Shown: piece by piece, positions 35,686 to 43,144 of the stretch
Layout: each line of letters starts with the position of its first letter
How positions within the stretch are numbered: position 1 is the first letter of the stretch
Assembly (NCBI GenBank): GCA_025353105.1
Contig: JANXRG010000039.1
Coordinates: 1-43,144, forward strand
Direction of reading: 5' to 3'
Source of the DNA: Verrucomicrobiota bacterium
GTDB taxonomy: Bacteria > Verrucomicrobiota > Verrucomicrobiia > Chthoniobacterales > SZAS-18
Length of the DNA stretch: 43,144 nt
Made by a program: the position numbers and the translations under genes
Notes under the pieces: generated by a model
The model's input: the letters and a program-made list of their open reading frames with translations, nothing else
What the model was told of the DNA's origin: nothing
Database searches by the model: none

Positions 35686-37214
35686 GCCAGAGACCCGTTC
35701 AAGAACTCCCGGGCCGAGCTCCTCACGGCGTCCTTCTCGACGTCCGTTTTCTTTTCCCACGTTCGAACCATCATCGACACACGCGGATTGGATCGGAAAC
35801 GATCCGCGTGACGATCGAAGAAATTCCAATAGAGATAGTTGAACGGGCACGCCTCCGGCCCGGTTTTCACCGCCGGCTTGTAGCGACATCCCACGCAGTA
35901 ATCACTCATTCTGGAAATGTATCCGGAACCCGCGACGTAGGGCTTCGTCGCCATGAATCCACCGTCGGCGTGCAGCACCATGCCGATGACATTTGCGGCC
36001 ATCGCCCAGTCGTTTGCATCGCAGTACATCTCAAGAAACCAACGCAAGGCCTGGCGCGGCTCCACCTCGGTCAGAATCAGGAAATTCCCGAGCACCATCA
36101 ATCGCTGAATGTGATGATTGTAGGCGGTGTCGATGACCTGGTTCAGACACTGGCGCACGCAGTTCAAATCCGTCCGACCCGTGTAGAACCAGGGCGGCAG
36201 GGAGCGCCCCGCGTCGAGTCCATTACTCTCGACGTAATCGGGCATCTTCAGCCAGTAGACGCCGTTGATGAATTCGCGCCAACCGATGATCTGGCGCGTG
36301 AAGCCCTCGACCGAATTCAATGGCGCTTCACCCTTCCGGTAGGCCCCAATCGCGGCATCCACACATTCTGCCGGGGAGAGCAGCCCGATGTTCAACAGCG
36401 GAGAAAGGATCGAGTGATAAAGCAGCGGATCTTCGGTGGCCATCGTGTCCTCGTACGCGCCAAAGTTTGCCAGCCGCTCGCGGACGAATCGTTCCAACCA
36501 CCGCAGGGCTCTGGCGCGATCGACGGGAAGCCAGAAGCCGTCCGCTTTCCCGGGGTGCTCCGGAAACTCCCTGGCTACCATCGCGATAACATCCCGCGTC
36601 GCTTCGTCCGGCGGCTCGCGAACGGGCGACGGGGGTCGCGCCGGACGCTCCGTGGCAAAATTGGCAAACGTGCGCCGGTTCTCAACGTCGAGATTCCAGC
36701 TCCCTCCCTCGGGCTTTCCGTCGTCATCCACCAAATAACCGAGTTCCAGACGCATGCGCCGGTAATGGTTCTCCATCAGCAACCGCTTGCTCTTGCCGGC
36801 CCACCGCCGGAATTCATCGCGACCGCAGAGGAAAAAATTGGTCGGCAGCAGGTCGACCGGGAGGCCGAGCCGTTTACGAATCGCCGGGATCGCCTGCGCC
36901 ATCGGCCAGTCGTTCGGCTCCATCAAAACAATGCGCGAGGGCCGGAAGGTCTTGGCATGGCGATCCAGGGCACTCGAGAAATCCGCCGTCTCCGGCAGGA
37001 GATGATAATCCACCGCCCAACCCGCCGCGCGCAGATCGGCCGCAAAATGCCGCATCGCCGCGTAGACGAGCACGAGTTTTTGCTGGTGATAGCGTAGTCG
37101 ACGGGCGCGTTTGCGCGACTCGATCATCAGCACGACCGCATCCTTCCGCGGGCCACCCGCAAGTGCCGGGTGGCGCCACGTCAACTGATCGTCCAATACC
37201 CAAATCGTCTCCAT
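35682..37214 (-). CDS. phrB: Iron-sulfur bacterial photolyase/cryptochrome (PhrB-type, probable (6-4) photolyase)
   Basis: FAD-containing light-driven DNA repair enzyme of the FeS-BCP class. The 510-residue product has the N-terminal photolyase-related Rossmann domain (WVLDDQLTWRHPAL), then the FAD-binding helical part with YHSILSPLLNIGLLSP, IIGWREFINGVYW and AYNHHIQRLMVLGNF. Four Cys lie at 352, 440, 443 and 456; the spacings 88, 3 and 13 are identical to the [4Fe-4S] ligands C350, C438, C441 and C454 of Agrobacterium PhrB. Length also fits (~507). The ATG at 37214 is chosen over a 7-codon extension. dgt lies 25 nt upstream. Confidence 0.93.
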   Translation of the reverse strand: METIWVLDDQLTWRHPALAGGPRKDAVVLMIESRKRARRLRYHQQKLVLVYAAMRHFAADLRAAGWAVDYHLLPETADFSSALDRHAKTFRPSRIVLMEPNDWPMAQAIPAIRKRLGLPVDLLPTNFFLCGRDEFRRWAGKSKRLLMENHYRRMRLELGYLVDDDGKPEGGSWNLDVENRRTFANFATERPARPPSPVREPPDEATRDVIAMVAREFPEHPGKADGFWLPVDRARALRWLERFVRERLANFGAYEDTMATEDPLLYHSILSPLLNIGLLSPAECVDAAIGAYRKGEAPLNSVEGFTRQIIGWREFINGVYWLKMPDYVESNGLDAGRSLPPWFYTGRTDLNCVRQCLNQVIDTAYNHHIQRLMVLGNFLILTEVEPRQALRWFLEMYCDANDWAMAANVIGMVLHADGGFMATKPYVAGSGYISRMSDYCVGCRYKPAVKTGPEACPFNYLYWNFFDRHADRFRSNPRVSMMVRTWEKKTDVEKDAVRSSAREFLNGSLA

Positions 37215-37239
37215 GCCCTTCTCTCGACGCAGCACGTCG

Positions 37240-38394
37240 TCACGTCACGGACTTCCCGAATAATCGTTCGTGTTCCTCGATGAGATACCGGTCCGTCATG
37301 CCCGAGAGATAATCGCAAACGGTGCGATGGAGGCCGTCCTCAGCGAGGCGCGTCGCGGTGGCCTTTCCGAGGAGATTGGGCGAGGCCAGATAAGCTTCGA
37401 AGACGCGCTCGAGGCGCTCGCAAGCGCGGTGATTAACCTCCGCAACCGTCGGATGAAAATATAAATTCTGGTAGAGGAAACGCCGCAGTTGCTGGTTCGC
37501 CGCCAGCAGGGGCTGGCTGTAACGAATGAGCAGCTCCGGATGCCGCCGCACATCGTCCACGCTGCGCACGCCCGCGCCAGCGATCGCGGTGGCACTGCTC
37601 GCGATGACGTCCTCCGCCTCACGATCGATGATCGTGCGGATGATCGCGGCCGGCGTTTCAACGGTCGACAAATTGGGAAATCTCGTGCGAGCCAGATCTG
37701 CGCACTCGGCCCACAACGGCACGCCGGCGAGCGACGCCTCGGAAATCAGTCCCGAGTCCAGGCCGTCATCGAGGTCGTGGCTGTAGTAGGTGATCTCGTC
37801 GGCCAGATTGGCGATTTGCGCCTCCAGCGACGGACTCGGATACGGCCCGGCCTCCGCCCGGTTGGGGGGTGGATCGAAAAACGCGCGGTGTTTTTTCAGT
37901 CCTTCGATGACTTCAAAGCTGAGATTGAGCCCGCGGAAATCCGGATACGGAGATTCGATGGATTCCACGATCCGCTGGCTCTGTTCGTTGTGATCGAATC
38001 CCCCGTGGTCGTGCATCAGGCGATCCAGTGTCTCCTCGCCGGAATGGCCGATGGGCGGGTGACCGAGGTCGTGCGCGAGGGCGATCGCCTCGACAAGATC
38101 CTCGTTTAGCGCAAGCGCTCGCGCGATCGTCCGGCCGATCGCGGCGACCTCGATAGTGTGCGTCAACCGCGTGCGCAAATGATCGCCAGTACCGTTGAGG
38201 AAGACCTGGGTCTTGTACTCAAGTCGACGAAACGCCCGGGAACGGAGCACGCGGTCCCGATCGCGCTGGAAGGCCAGGCGAAACGGATGGGCTGCTTCGG
38301 GGTGGGTGCGCCCGCCCGAGGCGCGGCTCGACTGCGCATATGGGGCGAGCTGGCTGAACTCGGCGTGCTCCATCTGCTCGCGGGTCTGGCGCAT
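37240..38394 (-). CDS. dgt: dGTP triphosphohydrolase-like HD protein
   Basis: Hydrolyses dNTPs to nucleoside and triphosphate. The 384-residue product has RDRDRVLRSRAFRRLEYKTQ, THTIEVAAIGR, the HD motif AHDLGHPPIGHSGE and a second DEITYYSHDLDDG metal site, typical of the bacterial dGTPase-like subgroup 2 that lacks strict dGTP preference. The Met at 38394 is used; an inner Met 24 nt downstream is an alternative. ispA ends 7 nt upstream, so the two are cotranscribed. Confidence 0.9.
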   Translation of the reverse strand: MRQTREQMEHAEFSQLAPYAQSSRASGGRTHPEAAHPFRLAFQRDRDRVLRSRAFRRLEYKTQVFLNGTGDHLRTRLTHTIEVAAIGRTIARALALNEDLVEAIALAHDLGHPPIGHSGEETLDRLMHDHGGFDHNEQSQRIVESIESPYPDFRGLNLSFEVIEGLKKHRAFFDPPPNRAEAGPYPSPSLEAQIANLADEITYYSHDLDDGLDSGLISEASLAGVPLWAECADLARTRFPNLSTVETPAAIIRTIIDREAEDVIASSATAIAGAGVRSVDDVRRHPELLIRYSQPLLAANQQLRRFLYQNLYFHPTVAEVNHRACERLERVFEAYLASPNLLGKATATRLAEDGLHRTVCDYLSGMTDRYLIEEHERLFGKSVT

Positions 38395-38401
38395 GGGCTG
38401 T

Positions 38402-39286
38402 CTAGAAATCGCGTTCGAGCAAATGATTGGCGAGTTCGCGCAAGCGATCGCCGCGGGAACCAAAAACCTCGAGCGCCGCGTGCGCCTCGGCCGTCAACCG
38501 TCGGGCCTCGGCTTTTGCTCCAGCCAAACCGAGAATTGCCGGATACGTCGCCTTCTTCGCCGCGACATCCTTGCCGGCGCTCTTGCCGAGTTTTTCGCTC
38601 GTCTGCGTGACATCGAGAATGTCGTCGATCACCTGGAACGCGAGACCCAGCGCGTGTCCGAAACGCGTCAGCGCCTTGAGTTCGCTGGCCGGTGCGTTCG
38701 CGCTCATGCCGCCGAGCCGGATGGATGTCGTCAGCAACGCGCCGGTCTTGCACTCGTGAATAAAGCGCAATTGCGCCTCGGTGATGCGCCGCCCCTCGCC
38801 CTCGAGGTCGGCCACCTGCCCCGCAATCAACTTCAAACTCCCCGCCGCGTGCGCCAGTTCGCGCACCAGGGCCCGCATGTCGTACCGCGGCCAGGTCTCC
38901 GCGTGGCCCAATATCTCAAACGCCATCGTCAGCAACCCATCGCCGGCGAGTACCGCCATGCCGTCGCCGAAAACCTTGTGATTGGTCAGGCGCCCGCGGC
39001 GGTAGTCGTCGTTGTCCATCGCGGGCAGGTCATCGTGAATGAGCGAGTACGTGTGGATGCACTCGACTGCGCAGGCGAGCGGCACGGCGGCTTCAATCTT
39101 TCCTTCGCACGCCTCCGCCGCGGCAAGGCAGAGGATTGGCCGCAGGCGTTTTCCGCCCGCGAAAAGCGAATAACGCATGGCCTTGTGGATCGTCGCCGGT
39201 TTCCGCGTCGCCGGCGGGAGGAAGCGATCGAGCGCGGTGTCGACCACCTTGGCGTGCGATGCGAGATACGATTTGAGCGATGACAT
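38402..39286 (-). CDS. ispA: Farnesyl/geranylgeranyl diphosphate synthase (IspA type)
   Basis: Chain-elongating prenyltransferase, 294 residues. Both Asp-rich motifs are canonical: SLIHDDLPAMDNDDYRRG and FQVIDDILDVTQ. GGKRLRP, GQVADLEGEG and KTGALLTTSIRLGG complete the fold. The insert between the first two Asp pairs (DDxxxxD) marks the bacterial FPPS type. This is the second prenyl synthase in the window and the one with intact catalytic motifs. It lies between asd and dgt, not with the carotenoid genes. The ATG at 39286 is preferred; an upstream extension would run into repeat sequence. Confidence 0.93.
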   Translation of the reverse strand: MSSLKSYLASHAKVVDTALDRFLPPATRKPATIHKAMRYSLFAGGKRLRPILCLAAAEACEGKIEAAVPLACAVECIHTYSLIHDDLPAMDNDDYRRGRLTNHKVFGDGMAVLAGDGLLTMAFEILGHAETWPRYDMRALVRELAHAAGSLKLIAGQVADLEGEGRRITEAQLRFIHECKTGALLTTSIRLGGMSANAPASELKALTRFGHALGLAFQVIDDILDVTQTSEKLGKSAGKDVAAKKATYPAILGLAGAKAEARRLTAEAHAALEVFGSRGDRLRELANHLLERDF

Positions 39287-39292
39287 TGAAAC

Positions 39293-39408
39293 GATTTCGG
39301 ATTGCCGATTGCCGATTGCGGATTGAAACACCAACCACAGAGGCAACGCGCCCGTCGAGACAAGGAATCCCTTCAATCCGCAATCCGCAATCCGAAATCC
39401 GCAATTCT
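39293..39408. repeat. Inverted repeat, GATTGCC-type words
   Basis: The left arm (39295-39329) is a 7-bp tandem, GATTGCCGATTGCCGATTGC; the right arm (39371-39408) is its near reverse complement, CAATCCGCAATCCGCAATCC. The loop is about 40 nt. The unit ends at the asd stop codon and fills the asd-ispA gap. Confidence 0.85.
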
Positions 39409-40403
39409 CACAGGAGTTCCGCGATTTGCACCGCGTTCAACGCCGCGCCTTTAAGCAGTTGATCCCCCGCGATCCACATCGCGAGGCCGTTCTCGAGCGC
39501 GCAGTCCATCCGAATCCGCCCAACCTCACAATCGTCCCGGCCCGCGCAATGCAATGGCATGGGGTACTCGTTCTTCGCAGGATCATCAACCACGCGCAGG
39601 CCTGGCGCACCGGCGAGCACTGCGCGCGCGGCGTCGACACTGACGGGTCGCTCAAATTCCGCGTTCAGGGCCACCGAATGCGCGCGGTAAACCGGCACGC
39701 GGACGCAGGTCGCGGAGAGCCGCAGCGCGGGATGATGCAAAATTTTGCGCGCCTCGTCCTGCATCTTCACTTCTTCGCCCGTGTAGCCGTTCTCGCGGAA
39801 CGAATCGATGTGCGGCAGGACGTTGAAGGCGATCTGGTGGGGATAGACGCTCTTTTCGATCGGAAGTCCGGCGACACTGGCTTCGATCTGCTGGCGCAGT
39901 TCCTCGATCGCCTTCGCACCCGTGCCGGAAACAGCCTGGTAGCTCGCGGCGAAGACTCGCTTCAAACCGAATGCGCGATGGAGCGGCGCCAGCGCCATCA
40001 GCGCGACCGCGATGGTGCAATTGGGGTTGGCGATGATGCCGCGATGCCGCGCGGCGTCGGCGCCGTTTATTTCCGGAATGACCAGCGGGACGCCGGTGTC
40101 CTGCCGGAACGCGGATGAGTTGTCGATTACCACGGCTCCAGCCCTCACCGCGGGCGGGACGAATTGCCGCGAGACGCCGCCGCCGGCGCTGAAGAGAGCG
40201 ATATCGATCCCGGCAAACGAATCCTCGCGCAGTTCCTGCACCTCGATCTCTGCGCCGTCGAAGCGCACCTTCATCCCGGCAGAGCGACCGGACCCCAGTG
40301 GACGGATGGATGCGACGGGAAATCTTCGCCGGCGGAGCACGTCGAGCATTTCCCGGCCAACGGCGCCGGTGGCGCCAACGATGGCAATGTGCTTGGCTTT
40401 CAT
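39408..40403 (-). CDS. asd: Aspartate-semialdehyde dehydrogenase
   Basis: NADPH-dependent reduction of aspartyl phosphate for lysine, threonine, methionine and diaminopimelate. The 331-residue product has GATGAVGREML (NADP loop, residues 10-20), NSSAFRQ, catalytic Cys129 in NPNCTIAVAL, SYQAVSGTGAKA and FNVLPHIDSF. The ATG at 40403 gives the conserved start. It is the first gene of a minus-strand unit asd-ispA-dgt-phrB and divergent from the L,D-transpeptidase. Confidence 0.95.
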   Translation of the reverse strand: MKAKHIAIVGATGAVGREMLDVLRRRRFPVASIRPLGSGRSAGMKVRFDGAEIEVQELREDSFAGIDIALFSAGGGVSRQFVPPAVRAGAVVIDNSSAFRQDTGVPLVIPEINGADAARHRGIIANPNCTIAVALMALAPLHRAFGLKRVFAASYQAVSGTGAKAIEELRQQIEASVAGLPIEKSVYPHQIAFNVLPHIDSFRENGYTGEEVKMQDEARKILHHPALRLSATCVRVPVYRAHSVALNAEFERPVSVDAARAVLAGAPGLRVVDDPAKNEYPMPLHCAGRDDCEVGRIRMDCALENGLAMWIAGDQLLKGAALNAVQIAELL

Positions 40404-40474
40404 GGTTGCGCGGACAACAAAATGGACCGGGACGTTACCGCAGACCCGCGTCCTGTCACCGCCGAACCTATCCC

Positions 40475-40933
40475 ATGCCCGCCCGCCGCAGTCTGCGCAT
40501 TTCCATCGCGCGGCAAACCCTCGAGCTCGTTTCGCCCGACGGCAAAGTGCTCCGGCGCTGCCGCGTGTCGACGTCGGCGCGCGGGACGGGCTGCCGCGAG
40601 GGAAGCCTGCGCACCCCGACCGGCCGCTTTCGCATCTGCGGGAAACACGGCCGCAACGCGCCCATCGGCATGATCTTCAAGGAGCGCAAGGCGACCGGCC
40701 GCATCGCGCGCGAGGGCGAGCCGGGCGACCTCATTCTCACGCGCATTCTCTGGCTCGAAGGGCTCGATCGCGCCAACGCCAACACGCGCTCGCGTTTCAT
40801 CTATCTCCATGGCACGAATCACGAATCGCAGCTCGGCCGACCGGCGAGCCACGGCTGCGTGCGCGTGGGCAATGCGGACGTCGTGGAGCTTTTTTCGCTG
40901 GTCCCTCGCGGGGCTCTCGTGCACATCTCTTAG
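40475..40933 (+). CDS. L,D-transpeptidase (YkuD) family protein
   Basis: The 152-residue protein is essentially only a YkuD catalytic domain: SIARQTLELVSPDGKV, GSLRTPTGRFRI, FIYLHGTNHESQLGRPASHG and the active-site SHGCVRV with His126 and Cys128. No signal peptide is visible with the ATG at 40475, so export would need another route or a longer, unseen N-terminus; the frame is open upstream but enters asd antisense. The expected role is peptidoglycan cross-linking or lipoprotein attachment. The tiny lipoprotein gene follows after 84 nt. Confidence 0.85.
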   Translation: MPARRSLRISIARQTLELVSPDGKVLRRCRVSTSARGTGCREGSLRTPTGRFRICGKHGRNAPIGMIFKERKATGRIAREGEPGDLILTRILWLEGLDRANANTRSRFIYLHGTNHESQLGRPASHGCVRVGNADVVELFSLVPRGALVHIS

Positions 40934-41017
40934 AAAACCATTGCTAATTGAGCGCCAATGGGCCAAATGACGCTCTCCGTCGCAAACTGCTAAGAAAGGA
41001 AGGTGAATTTACATACC

Positions 41018-41134
41018 ATGAAAGCCATCAAAGTTATCGCCATCGTTGCCGTCGCTGCCGCGGCGCTCGGATTGGGCGCCTGTGCGTCCCAGCCGGCTCC
41101 CGCTCCCGCTCCAGTAATGACCAGGTCGAAGTAA
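41018..41134 (+). CDS. Tiny lipoprotein, 38 residues
   Basis: An ORF of 38 residues starting at ATG 41018 with AAGGAAGG 13 nt upstream. The product opens MKAIKVIAIVAVAAAALG, then the lipobox LGAC and a short Pro/Ala tail (ASQPAPAPAPVMTRSK). Signal peptidase II would leave a lipid-anchored peptide of about 17 residues. A strong terminator follows, so it is a self-contained small transcript. Such entericidin-like or Lpp-like peptides act at the envelope in other bacteria; no specific role can be read here. Confidence 0.75.
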   Translation: MKAIKVIAIVAVAAAALGLGACASQPAPAPAPVMTRSK

Positions 41135-41198
41135 TTCGACGCAGTCTCTGATTGCGCCGCCGGACTCACGCCGGTGCTGCCATCAGAAAACAATTTGC

Positions 41199-41242
41199 CC
41201 GGATTGAGCAGGCCGAAACGCTTGCTCAATCCGGTTCTTTTT
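41199..41242 (+). terminator. Strong intrinsic terminator after the small lipoprotein
   Basis: Perfect 12-bp stem CCGGATTGAGCA (41199-41210) and TGCTCAATCCGG (41223-41234) with a 12-nt loop and a following TTCTTTTT. It lies 64 nt past the stop codon of the small lipoprotein gene. It is the strongest terminator seen in the window. Confidence 0.9.
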
Positions 41243-41690
41243 GTCCTCCACATGCGCTCAGCGATGGGCCGCTATCTCGTGCCGTAAATCGTCGGGCCGG
41301 TCCGTCCGCACCTCGCGGACGTCCTCGCCCCCAGCGCCACCTTCGCGGCCCGGGCGGCTTCCCGACAATGCGCCCAAGCGCCCGCGGATGCGGACGCAGC
41401 CCTCGCGGCACTCGACCTCGCTCCCGATTAAACGCACCGCCGGCTCGCCGGCGAGCCGCGCAGCGCCAACGAAAGTCGGAAGTCGTCACGGCCGTGTTCA
41501 GACGCCGGTGAAATGCGCGCGAGGAGCCCGAATCCGAAAGATCCGCGGCCGCCAGTGCGACGCATTCAGGGAGAGCCTTGAGTGCCAACCACGCGGACCA
41601 CGCGACGTGCCGGGGTCGGTTGACAAACTCTGCGCGTGGGGCCGATGCTCGGACACGTCCGGAAATTAACGGCAGTTATCATACGTCTCC
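41243..41690. other. 448-nt stretch without a convincing gene
   Basis: No open frame here has a start, a ribosome-binding site and protein-like composition together. A 47-codon open stretch at 41288-41428 (plus strand) has an Ala/Asp/Leu/Pro-rich protein-like composition, but it is closed on both sides by stops and has no start, so it could be a gene remnant. A perfect 16-bp palindrome GGCTCGCCGGCGAGCC lies at 41442-41457. TTGACA occurs at 41620 without a matching -10 box. Confidence 0.5.
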
Positions 41691-42458
41691 ATGGGTCGTT
41701 TCGTTCAATTTTTCTTCCGGAACACGACTCTCCGGATCTGCGCGTATTCCGCGGTCGTCGTGTTTCTCACCGGTTGTGAGCGGCTGGGCGTCGTGCGACA
41801 CGACCCGCAAAAGCAGCTCCAACTCGGCGCTGAACGCCTCGCTGCGCGCGACTTCCGCGGCGCGGTCGCCGCCTACGAAAACGCGCTCGACGGCACGCCG
41901 AAGACCGCAGAGGCGCATTTCCGGCTCGCGCTCATCTACTACGATCACCTGCAGGATCCGGTCGGCTCGATTCATCATTTCCGACGCTATCTCGAGGTGG
42001 CCGGTGACGGTCCGCAGGCCAAACAGGCTCGCGCCAACATTGCGCGCGCCGAAATGAACCTTTCCACCAGCTTGAGTAACGGCACCCTCGTGAGCCGGGG
42101 AGAGGCGACACGGATCCGCAGTGAGAATCTCCAACTCAAGCAGCAGCTCGCGATCGCCAAGGCCAGCCCGCCGCCCGGGGCAAAAGGCACCCAAAAAGGT
42201 GGCACCGTCGAGGCCGACGATGTCGCCACTGGAGGCAAGGCTCCGCAGCGCGCCGCGGCGGCCGCGGTGAAGGAGGCCGAGCGCAAGGCGCAGGCCGAAA
42301 CCCGCACCTACAAGGTCCAGCCGGGCGACACGCTCCAGGGTATCTCGCGGAAATTTTACCAGACGCCCAACCGGGCCACCGACATTCTTGACGCGAACCT
42401 CAACGCGCTGCCCGACGAATCGAAGCTGCGCGCCGGCATGACGCTCATCATTCCGTAA
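41691..42458 (+). CDS. Lipoprotein with TPR repeats and C-terminal LysM domain
   Basis: The 255-residue protein has an N-terminal signal with lipobox LTGC (residues 26-29), a TPR-like helical region (about 40-125: LGAERLAARDFRGAVAAYEN, then HFRLALIYYDHL), a coiled-coil/Ala-rich linker, and a LysM peptidoglycan-binding domain (about 206-255: TYKVQPGDTLQGISRKFY). This suggests a lipid-anchored envelope protein that binds the cell wall. No catalytic domain is present. Confidence 0.85.
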   Translation: MGRFVQFFFRNTTLRICAYSAVVVFLTGCERLGVVRHDPQKQLQLGAERLAARDFRGAVAAYENALDGTPKTAEAHFRLALIYYDHLQDPVGSIHHFRRYLEVAGDGPQAKQARANIARAEMNLSTSLSNGTLVSRGEATRIRSENLQLKQQLAIAKASPPPGAKGTQKGGTVEADDVATGGKAPQRAAAAAVKEAERKAQAETRTYKVQPGDTLQGISRKFYQTPNRATDILDANLNALPDESKLRAGMTLIIP

Positions 42459-42479
42459 CCCTGTCTCCGCCCGGACGAG

Positions 42480-42932
42480 CTAGCGCAGACGCCGATCTTT
42501 TTTTGGGGCGTGGTGCCGGAGCGTTCGCGCGAAATCCTTCTCGGCACGGTCCAGCCAGTCGCGCAGCGTGTCGACGGAGATCGAGTCGGCGCCGAACGTG
42601 AACACCGTCTGGCGTTCCATGCTGTCCGAGGTCGCGACCGTGATGCTCCGCTTGGAGGCGTATTTGGCGGCCAACCGCTCGATGATGTCGTCGGCCGTGG
42701 TGTTCGTCGACGAATAGAAAATCTGGATGCCGGCCTCCTCGGTCGTCTCGCTCAGGCGGCTGCCGCGGCCGTCGAAAACGACCACCACGCGCGTGCCGGT
42801 CTGGTCCTGATAATTCGTGAGCCGGCGCACGAGCACCTCACGGGCGGCCTCGCGCCGCCGGTCGTGCATCGCGCGCAGTTCGGGCCAGCCGAAGATGACC
42901 GAGTGGCCGTCGACGATGAGGTACTCGGGCAT
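42480..42932 (-). CDS. YacP-like NYN-domain nuclease
   Basis: The 150-residue PIN-like NYN protein has YLIVDGHSVIFGWPEL at the start, VVVVFDGRGS, YSSTNTTADDIIERLAAKY and ITVATSDSMERQTV, giving the conserved acidic residues of the YacP/Rae1 family. Bacillus Rae1 cleaves mRNA on the ribosome; here the family suggests an RNase, but a target is not known. It converges with the LysM lipoprotein gene (21 nt between stops) and starts beside a repeat unit. Confidence 0.87.
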   Translation of the reverse strand: MPEYLIVDGHSVIFGWPELRAMHDRRREAAREVLVRRLTNYQDQTGTRVVVVFDGRGSRLSETTEEAGIQIFYSSTNTTADDIIERLAAKYASKRSITVATSDSMERQTVFTFGADSISVDTLRDWLDRAEKDFARTLRHHAPKKDRRLR

Positions 42933-42933
42933 A

Positions 42934-43089
42934 AAACTCGAAGTTCGAAACTCGAAACTCGAAGAAAACTCAAAGAGGAAAACCCAAGCAAGTTGCCAAA
43001 GGGCCGTCCGTCCGCGTCGGACGACGACCCAATTTTGAGCTTACTCCCTTTGAACTTACTTCGAGTTTCGAGTTTCGAACTTCGAGTTT
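42934..43089. repeat. Inverted repeat with 31-bp perfect arms, ACTCGAA-type words
   Basis: Bases 42934-42964 and 43059-43089 are exact reverse complements over 31 bp and consist of ACTCGAA/GTTCGAA words with a 7-bp period. Similarity continues on the loop side. The loop is 94 nt and gene-free. It is the same word family as 836-976 and the best-preserved pair in the window. Confidence 0.9.
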
Positions 43090-43105
43090 CCGCGGCGGCT
43101 GGCCG

Positions 43106-43144
43106 TTACTCGGCCGCGGGAACCGCCGCTGGAGCCGGAACTGC
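43106..43144 (-). CDS. C-terminal end of a further minus-strand gene, partial
   Basis: On the minus strand the last 39 bases can be read as a frame ending AVPAPAAVPAAE followed by TAA (43108-43106). Such Ala/Pro tails are common at bacterial protein ends, and the gap and repeat beside it fit a gene end. The rest lies outside the window, so the product is unknown and the call is weak. Confidence 0.35.
   Translation of the reverse strand, partial: AVPAPAAVPAAE

Noticed and set aside
39295-39408. Possible CRISPR-like array from regularly repeated GATTGCC words
   Set aside because: Period of 7 bp with no spacers, arms inverted relative to each other, and no cas genes.
41619-41690. TTGACA as promoter for the LysM lipoprotein
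   Set aside because: The -35 match is perfect, but no acceptable -10 hexamer lies 16-18 nt downstream; TATCAT at 41677 is too far away and too near the start codon.

Overview
The window is GC-rich, densely packed chromosomal DNA from a Gram-negative bacterium. It carries lipoproteins, ExbB/ExbD-type proteins, a type IV pilus ATPase and a carotenoid cluster. The gene set, the short periodic intergenic repeats and the free-standing four-helix-bundle gene suggest the Verrucomicrobiota or a neighbouring PVC lineage. That assignment is inference, because no rRNA or other taxonomic marker is present. I saw no rRNA, tRNA, CRISPR array, prophage or classical insertion sequence.

Layout. 1-3636 (minus strand): TCA genes sucC, sucD and gltA, the last cut by the window edge; a four-helix-bundle gene sits between sucC and sucD. 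3728-7058: an RluA-type pseudouridine synthase, a DEDD exonuclease, Hsp33 and TcdA. 7284-9449 (minus): thiH-thiS-tatD. 9602-16233: a carotenoid cluster (prenyl synthase, crtI, crtB, acyltransferase, glycosyltransferase) interrupted by an opposing GYF-domain membrane protein. 16256-18663 (minus): hisI-trpE-gloA. 18835-27778 (plus): a co-directional run of nine genes, namely a TPR/MshEN-like protein, PilB, a 992-residue Pro-rich protein ending in a roadblock-like domain, an MglA-type GTPase, a second roadblock protein, ExbB-like, ExbD-like, a single-pass Pro-rich protein and a zinc ribbon protein. 27814-30392: a GuaB3-type IMP dehydrogenase relative and fabF. 30424-31888: a membrane-anchored protein split by a frameshift. 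32051-35685: DUF3597 protein, propionyl-CoA synthetase, DUF423 and HIT proteins. 35682-40403 (minus): asd, ispA, dgt and an iron-sulfur photolyase. 40475-42458: an L,D-transpeptidase, a tiny lipoprotein with a strong terminator and a TPR/LysM lipoprotein. 42480-end (minus): a YacP-like NYN nuclease and the tail of another gene.

Two themes stand out. First, the PilB/MglA/roadblock run looks like a polarity or motility control module. Its GTPase keeps Arg53 and Gln82 of Myxococcus MglA. It is encoded between two roadblock proteins, one of which also carries a duplicated module I cannot name.

Second, at least eight intergenic spots hold paired inverted arms built from degenerate short words of 7-10 bp. 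Seven pairs span about 100-160 bp. The eighth has the same design but holds the four-helix-bundle gene between its arms, which suggests the small units and the gene-bearing unit belong to one class of element.
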